Below are positions 8,483-16,394 of a stretch of 64,000 bases of DNA, piece after piece (position 1 is the first letter of the stretch; every line of letters begins with the position of its first letter). Both the position numbers and the translations under genes were made by a program. The DNA is from an uncultured Flavobacteriaceae bacterium. GTDB taxonomy: Bacteria > Bacteroidota > Bacteroidia > Flavobacteriales > Flavobacteriaceae. The notes under the pieces are model-generated. The model ran no database searches and was not told the origin of the DNA. It saw nothing but the letters and a program-made list of their open reading frames with translations. The stretch spans positions 186,001 to 250,000 of the forward strand of contig CANLWG010000006.1 in assembly GCA_947494715.1 (NCBI GenBank), read 5' to 3'.

Positions 8483-9223
8483 TTATTGGCGTAAAGCTTC
8501 CAACGCTTGGGAACGGTAATTTCGACCAATGGGAAGTTCGCGACCCTCCACCTCGACCATAATGTTGTTATAGGCCGTTATGTGCGCGAGGGAAATGATG
8601 TAGGAGCGATGGATCCGGATAAAGTGTTGCTTGGGTAATTTTTCGGCCAAATAACTGATACGTTGGGTCGTAATCACTTCCCTATCCGTTAGATGAATAA
8701 TAACCTTGTCGTTTAGACTTTCCAGATAATGGATACAGCCCAAATCCAATTTAACCACTTTACGATCCGCCTTGATATAGAGAAACTCTTGCTCCGAAGT
8801 AGTTATTCCTTCTCCCTTTGCCGTTTCGGATTCCCCGCCATTAAGCTCTGCCTGTTGTCCCTGAAGATACTTGTTCACTTTTGAAATTGTCTTCAAAAAA
8901 CGGGTCAGGGAAATAGGTTTTAAGAGGTAATCTATTGCATCAAGCTCAAATGCTTTTACGGCAAAATCCCTATAAGCCGTGGTGAAAACGATCAGTGGCG
9001 GGTTCTTGATCGATTCTATCAGTTCCAATCCGTTTAATTTGGGCATCTTAATGTCCAAGAAAACCAACTGTATATGTCCCTGCTGTATATGTTCAAAAGC
9101 CTCTAGGGCATTACTGCAGCTTGCCACGACCTCCAATTGATCAATTTGTTCGGCATACTTTACCAATACATTTCTGGCTAGGGGCTCATCATCTACAATG
9201 ATACACTTGATCTTATTGGACAT
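8483..9223 (-). CDS. LytTR-family response regulator
   Basis: A 246-residue two-domain response regulator: receiver domain (about 5-120) with acidic pocket DDE at 11-13 and phosphoacceptor D57 in LVFLDIKMP, then a LytTR DNA-binding domain (about 142-246) with YLESLNDKVIIHL and HFIRIHRSYIISL. It is the cytoplasmic output of the kinase encoded immediately upstream; its start overlaps the kinase stop by 11 bases, indicating translational coupling. No 21-bp-spaced LytTR site was recognised next to this pair, so the targets are probably elsewhere. The nearest genes (cold-shock-domain protein upstream, PSD-like protein downstream) give no clear hint of the signal. Confidence 0.93.
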   Translation of the reverse strand: MSNKIKCIIVDDEPLARNVLVKYAEQIDQLEVVASCSNALEAFEHIQQGHIQLVFLDIKMPKLNGLELIESIKNPPLIVFTTAYRDFAVKAFELDAIDYLLKPISLTRFLKTISKVNKYLQGQQAELNGGESETAKGEGITTSEQEFLYIKADRKVVKLDLGCIHYLESLNDKVIIHLTDREVITTQRISYLAEKLPKQHFIRIHRSYIISLAHITAYNNIMVEVEGRELPIGRNYRSQALEALRQ

Positions 9224-10301
9224 TTTCTTCTTGCGTTAGGTCGGAGATACTACTCAGGTCGATATTCAATTTCACCAAAAAACTATCTTCCTCTTCTAAG
9301 ATCTTCAGTTCATACTTGTCCGGGAAAAATAGTTCCAACCGTCTTTTTACGTTGGTAAGCCCAATGTTCTTGTCCGTATCCAGCCCTTCTTTGGAAAGTT
9401 CGGAACTCTTGCTGTTTTCCACCATAAACACCAGATTGTTCTTGATCAACTTAAGATCTATAGTAATCCAGGCATCACTAATTTCGTTATCCGCCCCATG
9501 TTTAAATGCATTTTCTACAAAAGGCAATAATAAAAGCGGGGGTATAGGTGTTTCCGTATTGTCAATGGATTCGGAAACGTTAATGCTAAGACCTTCTTCG
9601 TACCGAATACGTTCCAGAGCGACCAAATTCATCAATTGCTCCCACTCCCTTCCAATAGAAATGAAGCGCTCATTGCATTCATACAACATATAATCCAAAA
9701 ATTTGGACAGGCCCAAGACTACATCAGGGGTTTTTTTGGATTGGGACAGGGACAGGGAATAAATACTATTTAAGGTGTTGAACAAGAAATGGGGATGGAT
9801 CTGAGCCTTTAAGAATTTAAGCTCCGTGGCCACTTTTTCCTTTTCCAGTTCCTTATTGATTTTATCCTTTTGATAATAAAACAATTGCAATTTAATGGCC
9901 ATGGCTACAAAAACCGGAGTATATACCGCAACAAGCGAATTAAGCACTTTCGGGAGGTACAATATAGGCGTCTTCCAGTATTCCTTTTCAGGACTAAACC
10001 ATCGATAGAGATAGGTCCAGACCATATAGCGATCTATCACCCCCATGGCTAATGCCAAAATAATGGACAAGGATATATACTGAATGGTTTTCTTCGGATA
10101 CAGAAACTTGGGCATCAAATAGTAGAGGGTAATATAGGTGGGGATCATTTTCCATGGCAACAGAAATAGCAATTGTTGAAATTGTTCCCAATATTCATCG
10201 TCGTAGCTCCCCCACATCAAGGTATACAACGCCACATAGGCCATCCAAAAAAGGACATGGTAGTATACCCTGTTTTTACGATTTGAAATCTTGTCGATCA
10301 T
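9213..10301 (-). CDS. LytS/YpdA-type sensor histidine kinase
   Basis: A 362-residue histidine kinase with about four membrane helices (12-135), a short coiled segment, and a His_kinase plus HATPase region. The phosphorylated histidine is H171 in QIHPHFLFNTLNS, and the ATP-binding N-box is FVENAFKHG (E263, N264). The loopless membrane domain (7TM/5TM-LYT-like) suggests a small hydrophobic or membrane-stress signal, but the ligand is unknown. It overlaps and is coupled to the LytTR response regulator at 8483-9223, forming a complete two-component pair. Confidence 0.93.
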   Translation of the reverse strand: MIDKISNRKNRVYYHVLFWMAYVALYTLMWGSYDDEYWEQFQQLLFLLPWKMIPTYITLYYLMPKFLYPKKTIQYISLSIILALAMGVIDRYMVWTYLYRWFSPEKEYWKTPILYLPKVLNSLVAVYTPVFVAMAIKLQLFYYQKDKINKELEKEKVATELKFLKAQIHPHFLFNTLNSIYSLSLSQSKKTPDVVLGLSKFLDYMLYECNERFISIGREWEQLMNLVALERIRYEEGLSINVSESIDNTETPIPPLLLLPFVENAFKHGADNEISDAWITIDLKLIKNNLVFMVENSKSSELSKEGLDTDKNIGLTNVKRRLELFFPDKYELKILEEEDSFLVKLNIDLSSISDLTQEENVQ

Positions 10302-10441
10302 TCTGAGCTATTTGCCAGCAATTCTTTGTGAAATTACTAATTACCGGTTAGCTTGTAAAATAACGGAACCAAACAACACCCTTTTGACAGAGAAAGCCCT
10401 TTTTACCCCTGTAAACGTTTTCTTTGAAAATTAAAAGTAAG

Positions 10442-10470
10442 GCGGTAGAATAGCTATGCCAATATACCGC
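10442..10470 (-). terminator. Weak hairpin downstream of the cold-shock-domain gene
   Basis: GCGGTA (10442-10447) and TACCGC (10465-10470) form a 6-bp GC-rich stem with a 17-base loop, 60 bases past the stop of the gene ending at 10531. On the minus strand the stem is followed by a moderately T-rich stretch. The long loop makes it a weak candidate terminator. Confidence 0.3.
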
Positions 10471-10530
10471 TCTTTAAAAATCAAAGTATATGGAATGGCA
10501 GAAGATATGGGGTAAATGGAATGGTACGTG

Positions 10531-10992
10531 TTAACTTTGCAAGGTAACTTTAACGGCGTTCATACCTTTCATCCCCTTTTCCAGTTCGAAAGTAACCTTG
10601 TCATTTTCCGCAATTTCATCGACTAAACCGCTGACGTGGGTGAAGTATTTCTCTTGGTTTTCGGCATCGATAATAAATCCGAATCCCTTTGAAGAATCAA
10701 AAAAGGAAACGGTTCCCTTTCTAATAGGATCAAATTCCTCCTTGTCACTTTCCAAAGTCTTTGGAATACCGATAACTATGTTCTCGGCCTCTATTTCAAT
10801 TTTTTGTGAGGGATCAGGTGGGGTATCCGTTAAATTGCCATTATAGTCCACATAGGCAAATTCAATTCCCTTTTTCCCATTTAATTTTGCCTCGGCTTTG
10901 CGAGCTTCCATTTTCTTTCGTTTCTCTTCACGTTTTTTTAAACGCTTTTTTTCCTTTTCACTTTTATTAAATGTTTGCTGTGATTTTGCCAT
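10531..10992 (-). CDS. Cold-shock-domain protein with basic N-terminal extension
   Basis: The start is set at the ATG at 10992, not further upstream, because the protein then opens MAKSQQTFNKSEKEKKR, the usual beginning of this Bacteroidota family. The result is 153 residues: a highly charged Lys/Glu extension (1-40), a linker, then a cold-shock domain (about 90-152) with RNP1-like KGFGFI and RNP2-like YFTHVSGL. Such proteins bind single-stranded RNA or DNA and melt RNA structures; in Bacteroidota the extended form is probably a general RNA chaperone. The long 486-base upstream region could hold a structured, cold-responsive leader. It is monocistronic as far as the sequence shows. Confidence 0.87.
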   Translation of the reverse strand: MAKSQQTFNKSEKEKKRLKKREEKRKKMEARKAEAKLNGKKGIEFAYVDYNGNLTDTPPDPSQKIEIEAENIVIGIPKTLESDKEEFDPIRKGTVSFFDSSKGFGFIIDAENQEKYFTHVSGLVDEIAENDKVTFELEKGMKGMNAVKVTLQS

Positions 10993-11478
10993 TCGTTTAT
11001 TTAAAATGTTTTGACCAAAAGGTACGATTAGTATGCAAAGATATCTCTTTACATTAAAATAAGCCAAAGAGTAAGGCTAACATTCTAATTTTAAAGGTTC
11101 AAAGGGCCATTGGCTGCAATCGTTAGTCGAAACCCTTGCGGTTTTTTAGTATGCACTTTTAGTGCAAGACTTTCCGTTTCTACGAATATCTCGATTTTCA
11201 GAAGTTGCCGAGTTACTTGGTTATTAGTTATTGTCGCGCTTTGTCAAAATAACCTAAAAACTCAATAACCCAATAACCTTTGGCCATTTCTTTGCTCGTT
11301 CAAACCCCCACCTGCGTCGGGCAAGTATGGATTTTCAAAGCATAAGAGTGGTTTAATTCTTGCCATTCATCTGGCACGGCCCTATCTGTTAAATTTTTCA
11401 TAGGCTTTTCTTCAGTTTACCGCAACAATCCCCGATAAGCTGTATTTTTGCAGTTGCTAATTTCAACAGAACGTAATT
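10993..11478. other. Divergent intergenic region with hairpins
   Basis: These 486 bases separate the cold-shock-domain gene (minus) from the MscS gene (plus). No gene is supported. Two structures are visible: a perfect hairpin TGCACT-TTT-AGTGCA (11152-11166), and an imperfect inverted repeat between GGTTATTAGTTATTG (11219-11233) and CAATAACCCAATAACC (11263-11278). A small RNA or structured 5' leader is possible but not demonstrated. Confidence 0.4.
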
Positions 11479-12732
11479 ATGGACATCCAATATGGTCATA
11501 TTCTCTATGATTATCTATTGGAAATCGGAATAGAAGAAACCCCGGCTTCCTATATTAATCTATTTGTGTTACTGGTGGGTAGCATTGCTATTTCTTGGTT
11601 GCTCGACTTTATTATCTGGAAGATACTCCGAGTACTTTCCATCCGTTTGGCCAGGCGTACGGCGACTGATTTTGATAACTTCCTTGTTGCCCACAAAGTA
11701 CCAAGATATATTGCCCATATTTTTCCTCTATTGCTGCTTTTTGAGCTTGTCCCGGTAGTATTTGTGGATTTTGAATATGGCAGTACCCTAGTACTTAAAG
11801 TATTGATGATTTTAGGGGTACTGTTGGCTTTGGTGTTGGTAAAAAGTTTACTCTCAAGCACCAAAGACTACTTAAGGACGCTACCCCATTTGCGAGACAA
11901 ACCCTTGGATAGCTACATTCAGGTCTTCATGATATTTGCTTGGGCAGGGGGTATTTTGACCGTTTTTGCCATTATCACCGATACGACCATTTGGAAATTC
12001 TTTACCGCTCTTGGTGCTGCATCCGCTGTTATCCTATTGATTTTCAAGGATTCTATTCTAGGCCTTGTGGCCAGTATACAAGTGAGTATAAATGACATGG
12101 TGCGGATTGGAGACTGGATTACTTTTGAGAAGTATGGTGCCGATGGTGATGTTGTTGAAATCAGTTTGGCAACGGTAAAGGTGCAGAACTTCGATAAGAC
12201 CATTACCACCATTCCTACCTATGCCTTGATTTCCGATTCCTTTAAAAATTGGAGGGGTATGCAGAAATCAGGCGGAAGGCGCATAAAACGCGCATTGATA
12301 GTTCAGCAGAGAAGTGTAAAATTTCTAGGTGCGAATGATGTGGAATCCTTAAAGCGAATAGAGCTTATCACCCAGTATTTGGAAACCAGGGGTAAAAAAA
12401 TCGATTCGTTCAATCAGGAACGTGGGGTAAACAAGGATCTGGCCATAAACGGAAGGAACCTTACCAATCTTGGTGTCTTCCGCAAGTATATGGAGAGCTA
12501 TTTGGAGGGCCATTCTGCGATTAACGAGGACATGACTTTGATGATACGCCAGTTGAACCCTACTCCGCAAGGAATTCCCTTGGAAATCTATGCCTTTAGC
12601 AGTGATAAGCGGTGGGAAAATTATGAATATATCATGGCAGATATATTCGACCATTTATTGGCAGCCCTCCCCTATTTTGAGTTGGAAGTCTTTGAACTAC
12701 CCACATCTTTGGAATCGGCACTTGATGCTTAA
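11479..12732 (+). CDS. Mechanosensitive channel, MscS family (YbdG-like)
   Basis: A 417-residue inner-membrane channel. Hydrophobic helices lie near residues 25-45, 75-90, 100-120, 150-175 and 180-205; the last is the pore-lining TM3 (KDSILGLVASIQVSINDMVRIGDWI), which runs straight into the MscS beta domain with the typical GDWITFEKYGADGDVVEI segment. The long C-terminal domain containing KNWRGMQKSGGRRIKRAL is characteristic of the YbdG/MscM-like branch, which has modest channel activity and is linked to osmotic sensing. The channel opens under membrane tension and releases solutes. The start ATG at 11479 leaves a short cytoplasmic N terminus, as expected. Confidence 0.92.
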   Translation: MDIQYGHILYDYLLEIGIEETPASYINLFVLLVGSIAISWLLDFIIWKILRVLSIRLARRTATDFDNFLVAHKVPRYIAHIFPLLLLFELVPVVFVDFEYGSTLVLKVLMILGVLLALVLVKSLLSSTKDYLRTLPHLRDKPLDSYIQVFMIFAWAGGILTVFAIITDTTIWKFFTALGAASAVILLIFKDSILGLVASIQVSINDMVRIGDWITFEKYGADGDVVEISLATVKVQNFDKTITTIPTYALISDSFKNWRGMQKSGGRRIKRALIVQQRSVKFLGANDVESLKRIELITQYLETRGKKIDSFNQERGVNKDLAINGRNLTNLGVFRKYMESYLEGHSAINEDMTLMIRQLNPTPQGIPLEIYAFSSDKRWENYEYIMADIFDHLLAALPYFELEVFELPTSLESALDA

Positions 12733-12904
12733 AATGCATTTAAAAGGAATTTTTGCTTGGATATTCGTGTCACGGAATATACTATTTAATGAACGCAATG
12801 CCACTTGGAACTTTGTATTTCTGCTATTTTATAACAAAACATTTTTTATTCTGAAGGCGGTATAACTTCATTTTGGTTATTTTAGAACCAACAAATATGA
12901 CACT

Positions 12905-14011
12905 ATGGGTTCAAGAAGAGATTTTTTAGAAAAATTGACCGTTTCTACAATCAGTTTACCAATTTTATACGGCCCCACCCAATTGTTCGCCGCTTCGGAA
13001 GAACCCTATGACGGACCAATTTTAAAGGTTGCCATTATGGGTCTTGGCAGTTATGGACGCCGGGTAGCAGAGGCCATGCAGTCCTGCAAACGTGCCAAAT
13101 TGACCGGGGTAATTAGTGGTACCCCTTCTAAAATAGTCGATTGGCAGGCCAAATACGGTATTCCCGAAAAGAATTGTTACAACTACGATAATTTTGATCG
13201 GATCAAGGACAACCCTGATATCGATGTCGTTTACGTCATTACCCCCAACGGACTACATAAAGATCAGACCATAAGAGTTGCCAAGGCCGGAAAACATGTA
13301 ATCTGTGAAAAACCTATGGGCATCAATGCCAAGGAAGGTCAGGAAATGGTCGATGCCTGCAAAGCGGCCAACGTAAAATTGTTGATAGGCTACCGTATGC
13401 ACTACGAACCAAAAACGGTAGAAGTGATTCGAATGCGGAAGACCGGGGAATTTGGAAAGCCAAAGTTTTTTCAGGGACTCTCAGGATTTACTATCGGAGA
13501 TCCTACGCAATGGCGTTTGAACAAAGAACTGGCCGGTGGCGGTGCCATGATGGACATTGGTATTTATTCCATCAACGGTTCCCGCTACATGCTTGGCGAG
13601 GAACCTATTTGGGTCACCGCGCAGGAAACGAAAACAGATCCGGTGAAGTTTAAGGAAGGTGTGGATGAAACCATACAGTTTCAAATGGGCTTTCCCAGTG
13701 GTGCCGTAGCTTCCTGCCTATCTACCTATGCCATGAGTCATTTGGATCGTTTTTTCCTAAACGGGGAGGATGGTTACGCGGAAATGCAACCTTCCTCAGG
13801 TTACGGCCCCATCAAAGGCCGCACCCATAAGGGAGAATTGACACAGCCCCATATCACCCACCAGACCCTACAAATGGATGGGATGGCCCAACTCATTTTT
13901 GAAGGCGTTGAGCCTATTGTACCTCTTGATGGCGAAGAAGGTGTGAAGGATATGAAGATTATTGATGCTATCTATTTAGCGGTTAAAACGGGTAAACGAG
14001 TCGATTTATAA
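12905..14011 (+). CDS. Tat-exported Gfo/Idh/MocA family oxidoreductase
   Basis: A 368-residue NAD(P)-dependent sugar oxidoreductase of the glucose-fructose oxidoreductase type. The N terminus has a twin-arginine signal (SRRDFLEKL, residues 3-11), so the folded enzyme with bound cofactor is exported. A Rossmann fold starts at about 40 with GLGSYGRR (46-53), and the family EKP motif is at 135-137 (HVICEKPMG). A C-terminal substrate-binding domain follows, with the GGGAMMDIGIYSI signature. Members oxidise or isomerise sugars, including C3 oxidation of glycosides. It converges on a DUF1080 lipoprotein gene; that pairing recurs at 62400-64000 and suggests 3-keto-sugar metabolism in the periplasm. 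Confidence 0.9.
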   Translation: MGSRRDFLEKLTVSTISLPILYGPTQLFAASEEPYDGPILKVAIMGLGSYGRRVAEAMQSCKRAKLTGVISGTPSKIVDWQAKYGIPEKNCYNYDNFDRIKDNPDIDVVYVITPNGLHKDQTIRVAKAGKHVICEKPMGINAKEGQEMVDACKAANVKLLIGYRMHYEPKTVEVIRMRKTGEFGKPKFFQGLSGFTIGDPTQWRLNKELAGGGAMMDIGIYSINGSRYMLGEEPIWVTAQETKTDPVKFKEGVDETIQFQMGFPSGAVASCLSTYAMSHLDRFFLNGEDGYAEMQPSSGYGPIKGRTHKGELTQPHITHQTLQMDGMAQLIFEGVEPIVPLDGEEGVKDMKIIDAIYLAVKTGKRVDL

Positions 14012-14046
14012 GAAACCGATCAACACTAAAAAATAGTCGTGGAAGA

Positions 14047-14856
14047 CTAATATTCCAACAATTCTATTTTTCGAAAATCGATGGGGTGGCTATTGGATTG
14101 AAAGGAAAGGTAGCCGCCCTTTACTGCTGTATCTCCATTCATAATCAATGTTTTTGCAGTTTCGTTGTTGGGGTCGTAGGTGGGATTGGCATAACTTAAA
14201 ATCTCTTCTCCATTCACAAAGTGGGTTATTTTTCCATCGTGGATATCTATTTCCGCAGTTACCCATTGATCTCCGTGAAAGGTTCGGGGTACCGTTGCCG
14301 GAATACAGGTAGTCGTATTCTTTGCTCCGTTAAATTCCACAAAGATTCCATTGACGCATAAGGCTCCCAATGGGCGATCTTCCTTACCATTTCCGCCATG
14401 GAAATTATATTCCATACAAATAGGAAATGGTTGATTCAATTTTTGTGTATTTGGCGGTTGGCCGTGAAATTGAATACCACTATCACGATAGCCCCACTCT
14501 GGTGCTCCGGGAGCTGTTTCGCCTACGAATCGGTATTCTACTTTGAGGCGATAGTCCGTTAGTCTTTTATCATAGTACAGGGTACCGAAACGATTATTCA
14601 AATTAGGGCCGTAACCATCATAGCGGATACTTAGGATTCCATCGACCACACGAAAGGTATTTCCAAAATTTTCGCCGAGGGGGTAACTGCTGATTTTCAT
14701 GGTCCAACCCTCTAAATTCTTTCCGTTGAAGATAGATACCCAGTTGCTTTTTTCTGATTCGGTTTTTCCCAAAACAGCTGATTCCTTATTAGCATCGGCC
14801 TTTTTTTCTCCGCAGGAAACCAGCAATAACGCGAATGATATTAAGATGAATTTCAT
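14047..14856 (-). CDS. DUF1080 lipoprotein (3-keto-disaccharide hydrolase-like)
   Basis: A 269-residue lipoprotein: signal peptide with lipobox LVSC (cysteine about residue 15), then one DUF1080 domain, a concanavalin-like jelly roll. Motifs typical of the family are WVSIFNGKNLEGW near residue 42 and GYLSFQSNSHPIDFRKIEL at the C terminus. Characterised relatives hydrolyse 3-keto-glycosides made by Gfo/Idh/MocA-type dehydrogenases. The gene converges with such a dehydrogenase (12905-14011) with 35 bases between the stops. The lipobox is followed by G-E-K-K; no Asp at +2 argues for sorting, but surface exposure is not determined. Confidence 0.87.
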   Translation of the reverse strand: MKFILISFALLLVSCGEKKADANKESAVLGKTESEKSNWVSIFNGKNLEGWTMKISSYPLGENFGNTFRVVDGILSIRYDGYGPNLNNRFGTLYYDKRLTDYRLKVEYRFVGETAPGAPEWGYRDSGIQFHGQPPNTQKLNQPFPICMEYNFHGGNGKEDRPLGALCVNGIFVEFNGAKNTTTCIPATVPRTFHGDQWVTAEIDIHDGKITHFVNGEEILSYANPTYDPNNETAKTLIMNGDTAVKGGYLSFQSNSHPIDFRKIELLEY

Positions 14857-14949
14857 CGATCTATTGCATTTATAATCAGGTTTAAAAAATCATTTTCTTT
14901 TTAAATGTAGGGATAAAAAGATAATCCGCTAAAGAAATCCATTAAACCA

Positions 14950-15276
14950 TCAAGAAAGGGATGGCCTCCTGAATCTGATCATTAAGGCCATAAGTAACCA
15001 CAAACCAATAACAAAGCCAATTACACCCATAAAAAGTTGAGGTTCGGCTTGAAAAAGGTTTAAATCATATAAAAACAACAGGTTGGAAAAGACAAGGAAA
15101 AAAAGGACAAATCTTCCGAAATATTTGTCGAAGATGCTTTCCGGAATCTTCTTTTTATGGTACCTCCCAATCACCGATTCAGTGAGTCTTTTGATAAAAT
15201 TTTCCGATGGCTCTTCTAATTTACTTTTTCGTAATAGCTCAATGAGTTCCTCATCCTCGATACTGTACTTTTTCAT
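14950..15276 (-). CDS. Small membrane protein coupled to an ECF sigma factor (candidate anti-sigma)
   Basis: A 108-residue protein with a charged, helical N-terminal half (1-55) and two hydrophobic segments (about 55-70 and 80-98). It overlaps the stop of the sigma-factor gene by four bases (ATGA), so the two are translationally coupled. Position, size and topology suggest an anti-sigma factor or a membrane tether that releases the sigma factor on an envelope signal. I see no zinc-binding HxxxCxxC motif, so it is not a ZAS-type anti-sigma. The function is inferred from context only. Confidence 0.6.
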   Translation of the reverse strand: MKKYSIEDEELIELLRKSKLEEPSENFIKRLTESVIGRYHKKKIPESIFDKYFGRFVLFFLVFSNLLFLYDLNLFQAEPQLFMGVIGFVIGLWLLMALMIRFRRPSLS

Positions 15277-15860
15277 AATAGATTCTTTACTTCGTTTCCC
15301 AATACGGATTCCAACTCGATTTTCAATTGTTTCCTCCCCCGTAACAGGCGCATCTTAATGGCCGACCTTTTCAGATCCATTATATTGCCTATCTCGGAAA
15401 TTGTCTTTCCGTGTGCATAATGTAAGGTAAACAGTAATCGGTCTTCGGGGGATAATCGATCCATTGCCCGATCTATATATTTTCTTTTTTCATGTGACCG
15501 CAAAGCGTCCCAACCCTCGTTTTCATTATTTGAATTCTTTTCATGGCTTGATACTTCGTCCAAAGAAGCGTCCATAATCTTTCTGCTCGCAATTTTTGTC
15601 AATGCACAATTGTAGACAATGCGATAGAGCCATGTAGAAAACTTAGAAGATTTTTTAAACTCTGGAAGGGACGCGAAAGCTTTTATAAATGCATCCTGCA
15701 CCACTTCTTCGGTATCCTCCCTATTCCGCAAAATGGTAATGGCAACCGTATAAGCCAAGTTCTTGTAGGTATTCACCAAATACTCAAGACCTTCTTTATC
15801 ACCCTGAGCTGCTTTTTTCAGAAACCTGTCCTCTTGTTTATTTTTTTGAGCTCTGGCCAT
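15273..15860 (-). CDS. ECF-type RNA polymerase sigma factor
   Basis: A 195-residue sigma-70 family factor with region 2 (about 20-90, including YKNLAYTVAITILRNREDTEEVVQDAF and FSTWLYRI) and region 4 (about 128-180, MDRLSPEDRLLFTLHY and the HTH KTISEIGNIMDLKRSAIKMRLLRGRKQL). No region 3 is present, as expected for ECF factors. It directs core RNA polymerase to a small regulon. The gene is coupled to a downstream membrane protein that may hold it inactive. It sits behind a mirror-symmetric divergent promoter region (15868-15932), and the -10-like box ends only seven bases before its ATG, so its mRNA may be leaderless and autoregulated. Confidence 0.92.
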   Translation of the reverse strand: MARAQKNKQEDRFLKKAAQGDKEGLEYLVNTYKNLAYTVAITILRNREDTEEVVQDAFIKAFASLPEFKKSSKFSTWLYRIVYNCALTKIASRKIMDASLDEVSSHEKNSNNENEGWDALRSHEKRKYIDRAMDRLSPEDRLLFTLHYAHGKTISEIGNIMDLKRSAIKMRLLRGRKQLKIELESVLGNEVKNLL

Positions 15861-15867
15861 TCTTAAA

Positions 15868-15932
15868 GTTAGACTGTATTTTTTGAATAATGGTCACAAA
15901 AAGTGACCACTATTGACTATTTTGAGTCTAAC
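15868..15932. promoter_or_regulatory. Mirror-symmetric divergent ECF-type promoter
   Basis: Plus strand: GTGACCA (15903-15909), 15 bases, AGTCTAAC (15925-15932). The minus strand carries the same GTGACCA (15897-15891), 15 bases, AGTCTAAC (15875-15868). Both inverted pairs share the centre 15900. The inner arms extend to about 12 bp with one mismatch and a loop of five As. The arrangement resembles -35 and -10 elements of ECF promoters (compare GAACTT-N16-TCTGA of RpoE) and would fire the sigma gene leftward and the DUF6249 gene rightward. Confidence 0.65.
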
Positions 15933-15966
15933 CAAGAAAACGATAGAGAACGAAAAAAGAAAGATT

Positions 15967-16308
15967 ATGAAAGTTACATCTGCAGCATTGTTCATTTCCA
16001 TAGCACTTGTTGTTTTTGGAATATGCTATTATTATTTTACCACTCGACATAAAGAACGTATGGCCATTTTAGAAAAAGGATTGCCAAGGGATTATTTTAA
16101 GGGAAATACCCACTACCTACCTTTTGTTCTCACCTTAGGTATTGTAAGCATTGGAATTGCTTTGGGTATGCTGGTAGGAGGATTATTAAATTCAATGGAC
16201 GTAGGAGGAATTGGAAATTTGATGTTCCCATTCTCCATTTTTCTGTTCATGGGAATTAGCCTGCTGGTTTCATACTGGGTGCTTAAAAGAATACGGACAA
16301 AGCAGTAA
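15967..16308 (+). CDS. DUF6249-like small membrane protein
   Basis: The ATG at 15967 is preferred over an upstream start because it follows a purine-rich stretch (AAAAAAGAAAG) and removes residues lying inside the promoter. The 113-residue product has three membrane helices (about 4-26, 47-70 and 80-103) and a cytoplasmic segment with RHKERMAILEKGLPRDYF, which is typical of DUF6249. The family's function is unknown. In Bacteroidota it often sits beside ECF sigma/anti-sigma pairs. It is transcribed divergently from the ECF sigma gene and shares the mirrored promoter, so it is probably a member of that regulon and may modulate the sigma circuit. Confidence 0.75.
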   Translation: MKVTSAALFISIALVVFGICYYYFTTRHKERMAILEKGLPRDYFKGNTHYLPFVLTLGIVSIGIALGMLVGGLLNSMDVGGIGNLMFPFSIFLFMGISLLVSYWVLKRIRTKQ

Positions 16309-16394
16309 ACAATGCTATAGGCAGATAATTGAATTAGAATACTAGAAGCTTAAACTCCGGGTGGATCATAACACATCAATCAAAATCGAATCGT

